A program made the translations under genes and the position numbers. Positions 54,271 through 63,810 of a stretch of DNA of 64,000 bases are shown piece by piece. The notes beneath the pieces are model-generated. The model was not told where the DNA came from. It saw nothing but the letters and a program-made list of their open reading frames with translations, and made no database searches. Origin of the DNA: Allokutzneria sp. A3M-2-11 16 (GTDB taxonomy: Bacteria > Actinomycetota > Actinomycetes > Mycobacteriales > Pseudonocardiaceae); assembly GCF_024213555.1 (NCBI RefSeq), contig NZ_JANAVO010000001.1:2294001-2358000 (forward strand). Direction: 5' to 3'. Each line of letters opens with the position of its first letter. Within the stretch, counting starts at the first letter, position 1.

Positions 54271-55205
54271 GGAAGCATGCTTCCATGCAGGAGCCAGTGG
54301 AAGCCGCCGAGGCCCGCCGGATCGGTCAGCTCGGCGATCCGGCCTGATCGCGCGGTTTCGGTCAGCCAGCGCAGGGGATCGGTCGCCGCGAGTCCCGATG
54401 CGGGCGCTGTGGCGGACAGGCCGAGCGCGGCGAGCGCCGTGGCCTGCGAAGTGATCACGCCGCCCCCGGCCGCCGCGGCGCACGAGTCCATCGCGACGTG
54501 CGCGGTCAGGTCGCGGTTGCCGTCCGGGATCGGCCGCACCTGGCGCCCGGCCAGGTAGCCGGTCAGCGTTCCCTCGCGCGGACGCAACGCCATGACGTGC
54601 CCGTAGTCGACGGCCAGCGCCGCGCCCGCGCGCACCCGGCCGACCGCGTCCGCCCACGCTTCATCGCGAGGCAGGCCGATTTCGGCTCGCTCGGGCGCGG
54701 GCCACCAGCGGCGCAGCCATTCCAATTCCGCGCCGGTGACGGCTGGACCGGTCGACTCGGTGCCGTGGTCGTCCACGTGCACCGCGCGAATCTGTCCACT
54801 GTGGACTTCGGCGATCCGGCACGGGATCGAGTCCAGCCACTCGTGCCCGACGAGCAGCCCCACCACGCGGTCCGGGAGGTCGGAGCGGACGCGCACCGCG
54901 GCGGGAACGGCCGGAGGCGAGAACTCCACGGCCGTTACGCACAGGCGCCGTCGCAGCGCGGGCGGGGCGAGGTCGTGCACCGCGGCGGACAGCTCACCGC
55001 CGCCCGCGCCGACGTCCACGAAGTCCAGCGCGGCGGGGCCGCCGAGCGCGAAGTCCACCCGCGCGAGCAGCTCCAGCAGCGCCTCGGCCAGCTCCGGCCC
55101 GACCAGCGGCGAGGTCCTGAAGTGCGCGGACGGGCGCTCGCCCCGGGCGAAGAAACCGCCGGGGGAGTACAGCGCCGCCTGCCACGCCTGCCGCCAGTCC
55201 CGCAC
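54267..55205 (-). CDS. MidA/NDUFAF7-like SAM-dependent protein-arginine methyltransferase
   Basis: 312 residues. SAM-binding motif I FVDVGAGGGE (62-71), the acidic EFSPP after strand 2, and HEWLDSIPC (121-129), matching the NE-x-x-DA-x-P block of the DUF185/MidA family. N-terminal HFRTSPLVGPELA is also typical (YFTSPEISQLFG in others). Human NDUFAF7 dimethylates an arginine of NDUFS2, the NuoD homologue; here the next gene is a NuoD-like protein keeping that arginine. GTG at 55205; a TAGGGT box lies about 9 nt upstream. Shorter than mitochondrial members but all core motifs are present. Confidence 0.83.
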   Translation of the reverse strand: MRDWRQAWQAALYSPGGFFARGERPSAHFRTSPLVGPELAEALLELLARVDFALGGPAALDFVDVGAGGGELSAAVHDLAPPALRRRLCVTAVEFSPPAVPAAVRVRSDLPDRVVGLLVGHEWLDSIPCRIAEVHSGQIRAVHVDDHGTESTGPAVTGAELEWLRRWWPAPERAEIGLPRDEAWADAVGRVRAGAALAVDYGHVMALRPREGTLTGYLAGRQVRPIPDGNRDLTAHVAMDSCAAAAGGGVITSQATALAALGLSATAPASGLAATDPLRWLTETARSGRIAELTDPAGLGGFHWLLHGSMLP

Positions 55206-55290
55206 GGAACGGGCACCCTACCGACCCCGCTGATCGCGACCGGGAAGTCCGTTCCGAGCGGTATGGGGCGAAACCGTAGGCTCACGCATC

Positions 55291-56499
55291 GTGACCACGG
55301 ATGAGCTCCCGGCCGAGCCGGCTCAGCAACGCCGACAGCAGCGCGCCGTCATCGGTTCGGTGATCGGCCTGATCCTCCTCGGCACCTGCGGCCTGATCCT
55401 GCTCGGGATGGCCACCTCCCGCGTCGGCCTGCTGGCCGTGCTGATCGGCGCGGGCACCGCGCTGGTGCCGGTCGGCTTCGTCATGGGCGCGTTCCTGTGG
55501 ATCGACCGCTGGGAGCCCGAGCCGACCCGGCTGCTGCTCGCCGCGTTCCTCTGGGGCGCCTGCGGAGCGACGATCAGCGCGCTGCTGATCAACGACAGCG
55601 CCCGCGCCGTCGGTGACCTGCTGCTCGGCCCGTCCGGTGGTGACTTCCTCAGTTCGGTGGTCTCGGCCCCGCTGGTCGAGGAGACGGCCAAGGCGCTGTT
55701 CCCGCTCGCCCTGGTGCTGCGGCGCAGGCACGAGTTCGACGGCGTGGTGGACGGCATCGTCTACGCGGGCGTCACGGCGGCCGGGTTCGCCTTCACCGAG
55801 AACATCTTCTACTTCGGCCAGGGCTTCGCCCAGGGCGGTTTCGGCAACGCCACCAGCGGTGTGGTCGCCGTGTTCATCCTGCGCGGCGTGCTCTCACCGT
55901 TCGCCCACCCGCTGTTCACCGCGATGACCGGGATCGGGCTCGGCCTCGCCGCGGGCAGCAGTCGCGGCGCGGTGCGGTTCTTCGCGCCACTGCTGGGTTT
56001 CCTGCTCGCGATCGGCCTGCACGTGCTGTGGAACGCCGCGGCCACCCTCGGCGGCGGGCTGGACTTCCTCGACGTCTACTTCCTGATCATGGTGCCGATC
56101 TTCGCCGGGATGATCTGGCTGGTGGTCTGGCAGCGCCGTCGCGAGCAGCGGATCGTCGTCGGCCAGCTGCCCGTCATGGCCGACGCGGGCTGGATCGCGC
56201 CGAGCGAGGTGGCGCTGCTGGCCAGCATGGCGGGCAGGCGCTGGTGGCTCGGCCGGGTCCGGCAGCGCGCGGGCGAGGAGGCCGCGCGCGCGGTCGCCGG
56301 GTACCAGACCGCGGTCACCGAACTCGCGTTCCTGAGGCACCGCATGGCCAACGGCACCTGCGGCGGCGACTCCGACCGGAGGCACGCGGAGCTGCTGGCC
56401 ACGCTGCACCGCGCCAGGGCCGCCGCGGTGAACGCCCCCGGCGCGCTCGGCCTCGCGGGCTCCCGACGCCGCCCCCGCCGCCCGGGAGACACCGGGTGA
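55291..56499 (+). CDS. PrsW-family intramembrane metalloprotease
   Basis: 402 residues, eight or so membrane helices in the first 280. PrsW motifs: VEETAK (E130-E131-x-x-K134), DGIVYAGVTAAGFAFTEN (Glu170), and the His of the SPFAHPLF region. In Bacillus PrsW starts cleavage of an anti-sigma factor; no sigma/anti-sigma pair is adjacent here. The C-terminal 120 residues are soluble. GTG at 55291. Divergent from the MidA-NuoD pair across 85 bp. Confidence 0.88.
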   Translation: MTTDELPAEPAQQRRQQRAVIGSVIGLILLGTCGLILLGMATSRVGLLAVLIGAGTALVPVGFVMGAFLWIDRWEPEPTRLLLAAFLWGACGATISALLINDSARAVGDLLLGPSGGDFLSSVVSAPLVEETAKALFPLALVLRRRHEFDGVVDGIVYAGVTAAGFAFTENIFYFGQGFAQGGFGNATSGVVAVFILRGVLSPFAHPLFTAMTGIGLGLAAGSSRGAVRFFAPLLGFLLAIGLHVLWNAAATLGGGLDFLDVYFLIMVPIFAGMIWLVVWQRRREQRIVVGQLPVMADAGWIAPSEVALLASMAGRRWWLGRVRQRAGEEAARAVAGYQTAVTELAFLRHRMANGTCGGDSDRRHAELLATLHRARAAAVNAPGALGLAGSRRRPRRPGDTG

Positions 56500-56605
56500 A
56501 GCTGGTCACCAGCGTCCGCGTGGACCGGTTCCGGCCGGTTAGTCTCGCGCCGCTGTCCGGTACCCGCGGTGGTCGTGGGCCTGGAACACCAAGAGGAGCA
56601 GGACG

Positions 56606-57511
56606 ATGACTGCGTTCTCCTCAGAGCGCCCAGCTCGGCTCGCCGTCGGAGTGGTCTCCGCCGGCCGGGTCGGTTCGGTGCTCGGGGCCGCCCTGGCCCG
56701 GGCGGGGCACATCGTCAACGGGGTCTCCGCGGTGTCCAGCGCTTCCCTCGCCCGGGCGGAGCTGCTGCTCCCCGGGGTTCCGGTGCTCGGGCCCGACGCG
56801 GTCGCCCGCGCCGCAGACCTGGTGCTGCTCGCGGTGCCCGATGACGAGCTCGGCGGCCTGGTCCGGGGTCTGGTGGCGACGAACTCCTTGCGCGCGGGGC
56901 AGATCGTCGTGCACACCGCGGGCGCCCACGGGGTCGACGTGCTGCGGCCCGCGTCGGAGATCGGCGTGCTACCGCTGGCGCTGCACCCGGTCATGACCTT
57001 CACCGGGCGGCCGGAGGACCTCCAGCGGATGGCCGCGTGCTGCGTCGGCGTCACCGCCACCGACGATGACGAGGTCGCCTGGAACGTGGCCGAGGCGCTG
57101 GTCGTGGAGATGGGCGCGGAGCCCGTGCGCGTGCCCGAGGCCGCCCGTCCGCTCTACCACGCGGCCATCGCGCACGGCGCCAACCACCTGATGACCCTGG
57201 TCGCCGAGTGCGTGGACCTGTTGCGCGACGCGGGAATCGGCTCCGCCGAGCGGTTGCTCGCGCCGCTGCTGGGCGCGTCGCTGGACAACGCGCTCCGGCT
57301 GGGCGACCGCTCGCTCACCGGTCCCGTCGCCCGCGGTGACGCCGGGACGGTGCGCGCCCACGTCGGCGTGCTCGGCCGCTCGTCACCGGATGTGCTGCCC
57401 GCCTACCTGGCGCTGGCCCGGCGCACCGCCGACCGCGCCCAGCAAGCCGGGTTGCTGCGCCCCGACGCCGCCGACGCCGTCCGCTCCGAACTCCACGAGG
57501 ACCCGCGATGA
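56606..57511 (+). CDS. Rossmann-fold DUF2520 protein, candidate ketopantoate reductase (Rv3603c-like)
   Basis: 301 residues. N-terminal NAD(P)-binding fold (VGVVSAGRVGSVLGAALARAGH) and a C-terminal helical 6-phosphogluconate-dehydrogenase-like domain (DUF2520; PVMTFTGRPEDL, YHAAIAHGANHL). It is the first gene of the panC-panD-coaX operon, overlapping panC by ATGA. Ketopantoate reductase is the step just before PanC and no panE is seen here, so this role is a reasonable inference, not established. ATG at 56606 has AGGA 6 nt upstream. Confidence 0.75.
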   Translation: MTAFSSERPARLAVGVVSAGRVGSVLGAALARAGHIVNGVSAVSSASLARAELLLPGVPVLGPDAVARAADLVLLAVPDDELGGLVRGLVATNSLRAGQIVVHTAGAHGVDVLRPASEIGVLPLALHPVMTFTGRPEDLQRMAACCVGVTATDDDEVAWNVAEALVVEMGAEPVRVPEAARPLYHAAIAHGANHLMTLVAECVDLLRDAGIGSAERLLAPLLGASLDNALRLGDRSLTGPVARGDAGTVRAHVGVLGRSSPDVLPAYLALARRTADRAQQAGLLRPDAADAVRSELHEDPR

Positions 57512-58401
57512 CCAGCACGCCGAGCTTCACCCGCGACGAACTCACCGTGCACACCGATCCCGCCGAGCTGGCCAAGGTCACCAGGGCGCTGCGCGGCGTC
57601 GGCCGCCGGATCGCGCTGGTGCCCACCATGGGCGCGCTGCACGACGGCCACCTGGAGCTGATCAGGCGGTCGCGGCGGGTCCCGAACACCGTCACCGTCG
57701 TGTCGATCTTCGTGAACCCGTTGCAGTTCGGGCCCGGCGAGGACCTGGCGAAGTACCCGCGCACGCTTGAGGACGACCTGGCCAAGTGCCGAGCGGCAGG
57801 AGTCGAACTGGTGCTCGCACCGTCGCCGGAGGCGATCTACGGTGACGACGCGCAGGTCACCGTGCACCCGGGGCCGCTCGGTGACGAGCTGGAGGGCGCC
57901 GTCCGGCCCGGTCACTTCGCCGGGGTGCTCACCGTGGTGGCCAAGCTCTTCAACATCGTCCGGCCGGACTACTCGTTCTTCGGCGAGAAGGACTACCAGC
58001 AGCTGGTGCTGATCAAGCGGATGGTGCGGGACCTGGACTTCGAGACCTCCGTGGTGGGGGTGCCGATCGTCCGGGACCCCGAGGACCAGCTGGCGCTGTC
58101 CTCCCGCAACCGCTTCCTCTCCGAGGCGGAGCGGGCCAGCGCGCGGACGGTGCCCGAGGCGTTGTCCGCGGGCACCGAGGCCGCGATCGAGGGGGCCGAG
58201 CAGGGGGTGGCGGCGGCGCGGGCGGTGCTCGACGCCAACCCCGAGGTGGTCGTGGACTACCTGGAGCTGCGCGGCAAGGACCTCGGTCCGGCGCCTGCCA
58301 AGGGCGAGGCGAGGCTGCTCGTCGCCGCTCGCGTCGGCAGGACCAGACTCATCGACAACACCCCCGTGCTGCTCGGGGGCAACCCGGAACACCGAGGGTG
58401 A
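57508..58401 (+). CDS. panC: Pantothenate synthetase (pantoate-beta-alanine ligase)
   Basis: 297 residues. Joins pantoate and beta-alanine using ATP. HIGH-type motif is MGALHDGH (41-48); FVNPLQFGPGEDL, FFGEKDYQQL and the KMSKS-like SSRNRFLS follow. ATG at 57508 overlaps the DUF2520 stop. Beta-alanine comes from the next gene product, PanD. Confidence 0.95.
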   Translation: MTSTPSFTRDELTVHTDPAELAKVTRALRGVGRRIALVPTMGALHDGHLELIRRSRRVPNTVTVVSIFVNPLQFGPGEDLAKYPRTLEDDLAKCRAAGVELVLAPSPEAIYGDDAQVTVHPGPLGDELEGAVRPGHFAGVLTVVAKLFNIVRPDYSFFGEKDYQQLVLIKRMVRDLDFETSVVGVPIVRDPEDQLALSSRNRFLSEAERASARTVPEALSAGTEAAIEGAEQGVAAARAVLDANPEVVVDYLELRGKDLGPAPAKGEARLLVAARVGRTRLIDNTPVLLGGNPEHRG

Positions 58402-58416
58402 GAGGGGGACCCAGCC

Positions 58417-58890
58417 ATGTTCCGCACCATGCTGAAGTCGAAGATCCACCGCGCCACGGTGACCCAGGCCGACCTGGACTACGTCGGGTCGGTCACGGTG
58501 GACGAGGACCTGATGGACGCCGCCGACCTGCTGCCGGGCGAGCAGGTGGCGATCGTCGACGTGACCAACGGGGCCCGGCTGGAGACCTACGTGATCCCCG
58601 GGGAACGGGGCAGCGGGGTGCTCGGCATCAACGGCGCCGCCGCGCACCTGGTGCACCCCGGTGACCTGGTCATCCTGATCGCCTACGGGCTGATGGAGGA
58701 CGCGCAGGCCCGGTCCTACCGGCCGAAGGTGATCTTCGTGGACGCGGCGAACGCCATCGTCGAGCTGGGCAGCGACCCGGCCGCCGCCCCGGAGGGCTCC
58801 GGCCTGACCAGCGGCGCGGAGACGGAGGAGCCCGCCGCCGAGACGGTGGACGCGGCCCGGCTGGACAAGCTCATCCAGGCAGAGGACTGA
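58417..58890 (+). CDS. panD: Aspartate 1-decarboxylase (pyruvoyl enzyme)
   Basis: 157 residues. Self-cleaves between Gly24 and Ser25 in [10 protein letters not shown] to create the pyruvoyl group; K9 and Y58-equivalent positions are kept. The C-terminal about 40 residues beyond the usual core are acidic and possibly disordered, as in actinobacterial PanD. ATG at 58417, 15 bp after panC. Confidence 0.94.
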   Translation: MFRTMLKSKIHRATVTQADLDYVGSVTVDEDLMDAADLLPGEQVAIVDVTNGARLETYVIPGERGSGVLGINGAAAHLVHPGDLVILIAYGLMEDAQARSYRPKVIFVDAANAIVELGSDPAAAPEGSGLTSGAETEEPAAETVDAARLDKLIQAED

Positions 58891-58903
58891 GAGGCGGTTC
58901 GCG

Positions 58904-59689
58904 GTGCTGCTCGCCGTAGACGTCGGCAACACCAACATCGTGCTCGGCCTGTACGCGGGCGACGGCACGGACACCACCCTGCTGCGGGACTGGCGGATGC
59001 GCACGGACGCCAGGATGACCGCGGACGAGCTGGCGCTGACCACGCGCGGCCTGCTGGGTGAGCACGCCGACAAGGTCACCGGCGTCTCGGCGCTGTCCAC
59101 GGTGCCGTCCGTGCTGCGCGAGCTGCGGGTGATGCTCGGCCGCTACTGGGGCGACGTGCCCAGGGTGATCGTCCAGCCCGGGGTGCGCACCGGCGTCCCG
59201 CTGCTGGTGGACAACCCCAAGGAGGTCGGCGCCGACCGCGTGATCAACACGCTGGCCGCGCACCACCTCTTCGACACCGCCTGCGTCGTGGTGGACTTCG
59301 GCACCTCCACCAACATCGACGTGATCTCCGCCAAGGGCGAGTTCCTCGGCGGCGCCTTCGCCCCCGGCATCGAGATCTCGGTGGACGCCCTCGCCGCGCG
59401 CGCCGCCCAGCTGCGCAAGGTGGAGCTGGTCCGGCCGCGGTCGGTGATCGGCAAGAACACGGTGGAGTGCCTGCAGTCCGGCATCCTCTACGGCTTCGCC
59501 AGCCAGGTGGACGGCCTGGTCCAGCGCATCGTGGCGGAGCTGGAGGCGACCGACTCCGGGCCGGTCACGGTGATTGCCACCGGCGGCCTCGCCCCGTTGG
59601 TGCTCGCGGAGTCCTCGACCATCCAGCACCACGTCTCCGACCTCACGCTGCTCGGCCTGAAACTGGTCTACGAGCGCAACACGCGTTGA
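58904..59689 (+). CDS. coaX: Type III pantothenate kinase
   Basis: 261 residues of the ASKHA fold. Phosphorylates pantothenate as the first step to CoA. DVGNTN phosphate loop at 6-11, GADRVINTLAA, DFGTSTNIDVIS and the final VIATGGLA are all present. GTG at 58904, 13 bp after panD: the operon joins synthesis of pantothenate to its activation. In mycobacteria CoaX may be inactive, but the catalytic Asp here (ADRV) is retained. Confidence 0.92.
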   Translation: MLLAVDVGNTNIVLGLYAGDGTDTTLLRDWRMRTDARMTADELALTTRGLLGEHADKVTGVSALSTVPSVLRELRVMLGRYWGDVPRVIVQPGVRTGVPLLVDNPKEVGADRVINTLAAHHLFDTACVVVDFGTSTNIDVISAKGEFLGGAFAPGIEISVDALAARAAQLRKVELVRPRSVIGKNTVECLQSGILYGFASQVDGLVQRIVAELEATDSGPVTVIATGGLAPLVLAESSTIQHHVSDLTLLGLKLVYERNTR

Positions 59690-59692
59690 CCG

Positions 59693-60457
59693 CTAGAGCT
59701 TGCGGACGCGGGCGGCGATCGTCACGAGGGGCAGGTCGAACTCGCCGGTGGCCGTCTCCGGGGTCTCGTCGAGGTAGGCGCGCACCCGGGCCAGCGTCTC
59801 CGCCCGCTCCGGCTCGTCCTTGACCAGCGTCACCGAATGGGTGGCGATCGTCTCGGTCAGCGTCGCCGCGGTCCTGCGTTGCACGTGGTCGAAGGTCCGC
59901 TGGCCGAACGCGGTGAACAGGTCGTTCTCCGGCAGCAGGTCCGCGCGGTCGTGCTTGCGCTCGGAGTAGCGGACACCGGTGCCGGTGATGTCGGCGAGCC
60001 CGGCCACCCACGGCACCCGGTCGTCGTCGTGGTTCCACAGCGCGGCCAGCACCCCGCCGGGCTTGAGCACCCTGGCGATCTCCGGGAGGGCCAGCTCCGG
60101 GTCGAACCAGTGGAAAGCCTGGCCGACCAGGACCGCGTCCACCCGCTCGTCCGGCAGCGGGATGTCCTCCGCGGTGCCCTTGAGCGCCGCGAGCCCGGAG
60201 AGCCGGCTCAGCAGCTGCGTCCGCATGGCGTCGTCCGGCTCGACCGCGATCACCGCGACCGGCTCCTCCAGCAGGGCCTCGGACAGCCGCCCCGTGCCCG
60301 CGGCCAGGTCGAGCACGCGGACCTGCTCGCGGTCGCGCACCGGCTCCAGTGCCCAGCGCACCGCTTCGGCCGGGTAGCCGGGACGGTGTTCGGCGTACTG
60401 GGCCGCGCGCGCTCCGAAGGACAGGGCGCGGCGGGTCTTCAGGCCGGAGTCGTCCAT
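59693..60457 (-). CDS. Class I SAM-dependent methyltransferase (methyltransf_11 type)
   Basis: 254 residues. Motif [16 protein letters not shown], acidic EPDD at the end of strand 2, [16 protein letters not shown] and QAFHWFD (common in actinobacterial small-molecule methyltransferases). Substrate unknown. ATG at 60457; further upstream starts to 60523 overlap the lysS promoter region. Convergent with coaX (4 bp apart) and divergent from lysS. Confidence 0.82.
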   Translation of the reverse strand: MDDSGLKTRRALSFGARAAQYAEHRPGYPAEAVRWALEPVRDREQVRVLDLAAGTGRLSEALLEEPVAVIAVEPDDAMRTQLLSRLSGLAALKGTAEDIPLPDERVDAVLVGQAFHWFDPELALPEIARVLKPGGVLAALWNHDDDRVPWVAGLADITGTGVRYSERKHDRADLLPENDLFTAFGQRTFDHVQRRTAATLTETIATHSVTLVKDEPERAETLARVRAYLDETPETATGEFDLPLVTIAARVRKL

Positions 60458-60499
60458 CGCCAGACCGTATCCCGTTCGCCTCGGCGACATGGGGTTCCG

Positions 60500-60505
60500 T
60501 ACCCT
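60500..60505 (+). promoter_or_regulatory. -10 element of lysS, leaderless arrangement
   Basis: TACCCT ending 8 nt before the lysS GTG at 60514, with no ribosome-binding site in between. Confidence 0.45.
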
Positions 60506-60513
60506 TTTGCCCC

Positions 60514-62025
60514 GTGAACTCAAAGCCCCAGCAGCAGCCTGCGACCAGCGAAGACGACCTGCCGGAGCAGATGCGGGTCCGCCGGGAAAAGCGGGAGCGT
60601 CTGCTGGAGGCAGGCGTCGACCCCTATCCCGTCGTGGTCGAGCGCACCCATTCCCTCGCCGAGATCCGCGCCGCCTATCCGGACCTCGAACCGGACACCC
60701 CGACCGGCCTGGTCGTCGGCGTCACCGGCCGCGTCATGTTCGTCCGCAACACCGGCAAGCTCTGTTTCGCGACGCTGCGCGAAGGCGACGGAGTCGAACT
60801 CCAGGCGATGCTCAGCCTCGACCGGGTCGGCGCGGAAGCGCTCGCCGCGTGGAAGAGCGATGTCGACCTCGGTGACCACGTGTTCGTGCGCGGTGAGGTG
60901 GCGACCTCGCGGCGCGGCGAATTGTCGGTGATGGTCACGGAATGGCAAATGACGGCGAAGACCTTGCGTCCGTTGCCGGTCGCGCACAAGGAGCTCTCCG
61001 AGGAGACCCGGGTGCGCCAGCGTTACGTCGACCTCATCTTGCGCCCACAGGCCAGGGATACCGTTCGCTTGCGCTCCGGAGTGATGCGATCACTGCGCGA
61101 GTCGTTCCACCAGCGCGGATTCCTTGAGGTCGAAACGCCGATGTTGCAGACGCTGCACGGAGGTGCGTCCGCTAGGCCATTCGTCACGCACTCCAATGCC
61201 ATGGACACGGATCTGTACCTTCGAATCGCGCCGGAGCTGTACCTGAAGCGGTGCGTCGTCGGCGGTATCGAGAAGGTCTTCGAGATCAACCGCAACTTCC
61301 GAAACGAGGGCATGGACTCCTCGCACTCGCCGGAGTTCGCGATGCTCGAGGCATACGAGGCCTACGGTTCCTACGACACCATCGGTGTGCTGACCAGGGA
61401 GTTGGTCCAAGAAGCCGCGCAGGCCGTATTCGGCTCGCAGGTGGCGACGCTGGCCGACGGCACGGAGTACGACGTCTCCGGTGAGTGGACCACAATTACG
61501 ATGTACGGGTCGCTGTCGGAGGCCCTTGGCGAGGAGATCACGCCGAACACCTCGGTGGAGCTCCTGCGTAAGCACGCGGAAACGCGCGGTATCTCCACCG
61601 ACCCGGCGCTCGGCCACGGAAAGCTGGTCGAGGAGCTTTGGGAGCACCTGGTGGGAGACCACTTGCACGCGCCTACGTTTGTGCGTGACTTCCCAACCGA
61701 GACCGCTCCGCTGACGCGTCAGCACCGCAGCGTGGCCGGGGTCACCGAGAAGTGGGATCTCTACGTCCGCGGCTTCGAGCTGGCCACCGGGTACTCCGAG
61801 CTGGTCGACCCCGTTGTGCAGCGGCAACGCTTCGAGGACCAGGCGCGGCTGGCGGCCGCCGGGGACGTCGAGGCCATGCGGCTGGATGAGGACTTCTTGC
61901 GCGCGCTTGAGTACGGAATGCCGCCGAGCGGCGGCATGGGAATGGGCATGGACCGGCTGTTGATGGCCCTGACCGGTCTCGGTATCCGGGAGACGATCCT
62001 CTTCCCACTTGTACGACCTGAATGA
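60514..62025 (+). CDS. lysS: Lysine-tRNA ligase, class II
   Basis: 503 residues. N-terminal OB fold for the anticodon (about 60-165) and a class II catalytic core: motif 1 around [10 protein letters not shown], motif 2 [14 protein letters not shown], motif 3 [15 protein letters not shown] at 60514 gives the expected N-terminus with a short disordered leader. Upstream -10 TACCCT. Precedes lsr2 as in mycobacteria. Confidence 0.95.
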   Translation: MNSKPQQQPATSEDDLPEQMRVRREKRERLLEAGVDPYPVVVERTHSLAEIRAAYPDLEPDTPTGLVVGVTGRVMFVRNTGKLCFATLREGDGVELQAMLSLDRVGAEALAAWKSDVDLGDHVFVRGEVATSRRGELSVMVTEWQMTAKTLRPLPVAHKELSEETRVRQRYVDLILRPQARDTVRLRSGVMRSLRESFHQRGFLEVETPMLQTLHGGASARPFVTHSNAMDTDLYLRIAPELYLKRCVVGGIEKVFEINRNFRNEGMDSSHSPEFAMLEAYEAYGSYDTIGVLTRELVQEAAQAVFGSQVATLADGTEYDVSGEWTTITMYGSLSEALGEEITPNTSVELLRKHAETRGISTDPALGHGKLVEELWEHLVGDHLHAPTFVRDFPTETAPLTRQHRSVAGVTEKWDLYVRGFELATGYSELVDPVVQRQRFEDQARLAAAGDVEAMRLDEDFLRALEYGMPPSGGMGMGMDRLLMALTGLGIRETILFPLVRPE

Positions 62026-62166
62026 CGTTCACCACTTTGAGACCGAGCGGCGTCTGCTCTTTTGAACAGAGCTGCGCTAATGTCGCGATCAGTCTCGTTG
62101 CCGAGCTGGCGACTGGGGAACGCATCCGGAACGCACACGTCGCCGGATTTCAGGGAAGGAAGACGC

Positions 62167-62514
62167 ATGGCTGAGAAGGTCATCCGGACCTTGGTGGACG
62201 ACCTCGACGGTTCCGAGGCCGAGGAGACCGTTGAGTTCGCAATCGACGGGGTCTCCTACGAGATCGACCTTTCCGGAGGTAACGCCGGAAAGCTGCGCGA
62301 CTCGCTCGCCGACTTCATCGGGAGCGCGCGCAAGGTCGGCGGCAGGCGTCGTTCCGCAGGAGGGCGTTCCGCCGCGCGGCCCGGCCGTCCGGCCGCCGCG
62401 GACCGCGAGCAGAACCAGGCAATTCGGGAGTGGGCCCGTAAGCGCGGCATGAAGGTCTCCGACCGCGGTCGTATCCCGGCCGACGTGCTGGAGTCCTACC
62501 ACAACGAAAACTGA
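62167..62514 (+). CDS. lsr2: Nucleoid-associated xenogeneic silencer Lsr2
   Basis: 115 residues. N-terminal dimerisation domain ([21 protein letters not shown]), basic linker ([18 protein letters not shown]) and C-terminal DNA-binding domain with the AT-hook-like RGR (100-102) in [14 protein letters not shown]. Binds A/T-rich DNA and silences foreign genes. ATG at 62167 has GGAAGG upstream; a longer frame from 62062 lacks support. A strong terminator follows. Confidence 0.95.
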   Translation: MAEKVIRTLVDDLDGSEAEETVEFAIDGVSYEIDLSGGNAGKLRDSLADFIGSARKVGGRRRSAGGRSAARPGRPAAADREQNQAIREWARKRGMKVSDRGRIPADVLESYHNEN

Positions 62515-62553
62515 GCTGACCGGAACCGGGTGTACCGGTTCGGATACACAAAA

Positions 62554-62590
62554 GGACCCCTTCAGCAGCCCCGAACTGCTGAAGGGGTCC
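62554..62590. terminator. Bidirectional terminator between lsr2 and the siderophore-binding gene
   Basis: Perfect 15-bp stem 62554-62568 with 62576-62590, 7-nt loop; TTTTGTGT on the minus side makes it strongest for minus-strand transcripts. Confidence 0.85.
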
Positions 62591-62612
62591 TCGTGTTTGG
62601 TGAGATCGTGAA

Positions 62613-63620
62613 TCAGCTCCGCGCCGGATCCACCCCGAATGCCTTGGCGAGGTCGTCCAGGATCGCGTGTGCGCCCTGGAGGCTCACCGACGCGATCCAG
62701 GTGCCGTCCTGCACATCGGTGACCTTGCCCTTCAGTTGCTTCCACAGCGGGTTGGCCAGGTACTTCTCCTTGGCCTTCGCGGAGTCGCCCTTGGGGTCCG
62801 GGAAAACCGATACGAAGACGTGATCGGCATCGGCGTCCAGGATGCGTTCCTCGGCCACGTTCACCGAGATGTCCTTCGCCTTCGAATCGTCCTGCGAGGC
62901 GGGCCGGGCCAGGCCCGCGTCCTTGAGCACGATGCCGACGAAGCTGTTCGGCGTGTAGAGCCGGGTCGGGCCCGCGACGAAGCGCACCACGGAGATGGTC
63001 GGGTTCTTGCCCGCCTTCGCGCGGATCGAGTCGCCGACCTTGCGGGCCCGCTCCTCGTACGCCTTGATCTTCTTGTCGGCCAGTTCCTCCTTGCCGAGCG
63101 CGGTGCCCAGCAGGCGGATGTTGTCCTTCCAGGTCAGTCCCGTCGTCTGGCTGAAGACCGCGGGCTTGCGCGCGCTGAGCTGGCCGTAGAGCTGCTCGTG
63201 CCGGACCTTCGCCGAGACGATCAGGTCCGGGTTCAGCGCCAGCGTCTCCTCGATCTTGGGCTGCTCCAGCGTGCCGACCGGCTTGGCGTTGCGGCCGTAC
63301 ACCTCGGCCTCGGCCTTGAGGTAGTCCGGGAACTTGTCACCGGTCAGCGGGAACAGCGTGAACGCGACGACCTCGGTCTCCAGTGCGAAGGCCGCGTCCA
63401 CGTAGCTGCTGTCCAGCGCGGCGACCTTCTTCGGCGCGGCGGCGATCGTCGTCTCGCCCATCGCGTGCTTGACGGTCCTGGGGAAGCCCGCCCCGACCTG
63501 GCCGGGGACCGGTGGCGGCGAGCTCGGCGCGGCCCCGCCGCACCCCGCGACCACGGCCGCCACGGTGAAGGCGGCCACTCCGGCGAAGGCCCGCCGGGCC
63601 AACAGCGCCCTTGTCCTCAA
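62613..63620 (-). CDS. Iron-siderophore ABC transporter substrate-binding lipoprotein (FecB/FepB-like)
   Basis: 335 residues. Signal with lipobox VAGC (Cys27), then a type III helical-backbone binding protein: KKVAALDSSYVDAAFAL, EQPKIEETLALNPDLIVS, FVGIVLKDAGL and a C-terminal helix LDDLAKAFGVDP. Captures ferric siderophore outside the membrane. The TTG at 63620 was chosen since GGAGG is 4 nt upstream and an IdeR/DtxR-like box lies 40 bp further; the ATG at 63647 would be nearly inside that box. A second, similar gene follows upstream. No permease genes are in the window. Confidence 0.85.
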   Translation of the reverse strand: MRTRALLARRAFAGVAAFTVAAVVAGCGGAAPSSPPPVPGQVGAGFPRTVKHAMGETTIAAAPKKVAALDSSYVDAAFALETEVVAFTLFPLTGDKFPDYLKAEAEVYGRNAKPVGTLEQPKIEETLALNPDLIVSAKVRHEQLYGQLSARKPAVFSQTTGLTWKDNIRLLGTALGKEELADKKIKAYEERARKVGDSIRAKAGKNPTISVVRFVAGPTRLYTPNSFVGIVLKDAGLARPASQDDSKAKDISVNVAEERILDADADHVFVSVFPDPKGDSAKAKEKYLANPLWKQLKGKVTDVQDGTWIASVSLQGAHAILDDLAKAFGVDPARS

Positions 63621-63659
63621 CTGTCCTCCAAGAGTCGTAAGTCCCATTCGCAACTGAGG

Positions 63660-63673
63660 ATAGGTTGCCCTAA
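63660..63673 (-). promoter_or_regulatory. IdeR/DtxR-like iron box
   Basis: Minus strand TTAGGGCAACCTAT: the TTAGG-N4-CCTA core of iron boxes, about 40 bp upstream of the TTG start, a position overlapping the likely promoter. Suggests derepression of the binding protein under iron limitation. Confidence 0.6.
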
Positions 63674-63689
63674 CTTCGCGGCGATATCC

Positions 63690-63789
63690 GAAACGCGCCC
63701 CCGCAACCACCTCGGAACCGCCGCGTGACCCTGCCGGGGTTGGGGGCGGTTCGCGACCGTTTTGGCGGGGGTCGGGGGTACTTGAAGAC
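63690..63789 (-). repeat. Post-stop palindromic repeat, copy C (after the second siderophore-binding gene)
   Basis: On the minus strand it begins with GTCTTCAAGTAC (63789-63778), 21 bp after the stop of the upstream gene, and continues with the inner arm GTCGCGAACCGCCCCCAACC (63757-63738), nearly the same as copy B. The distal half is degenerate, so the outer limit is approximate. Confidence 0.6.
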
Positions 63790-63810
63790 GGGCGAACCCC
63801 TGGGGCACGC

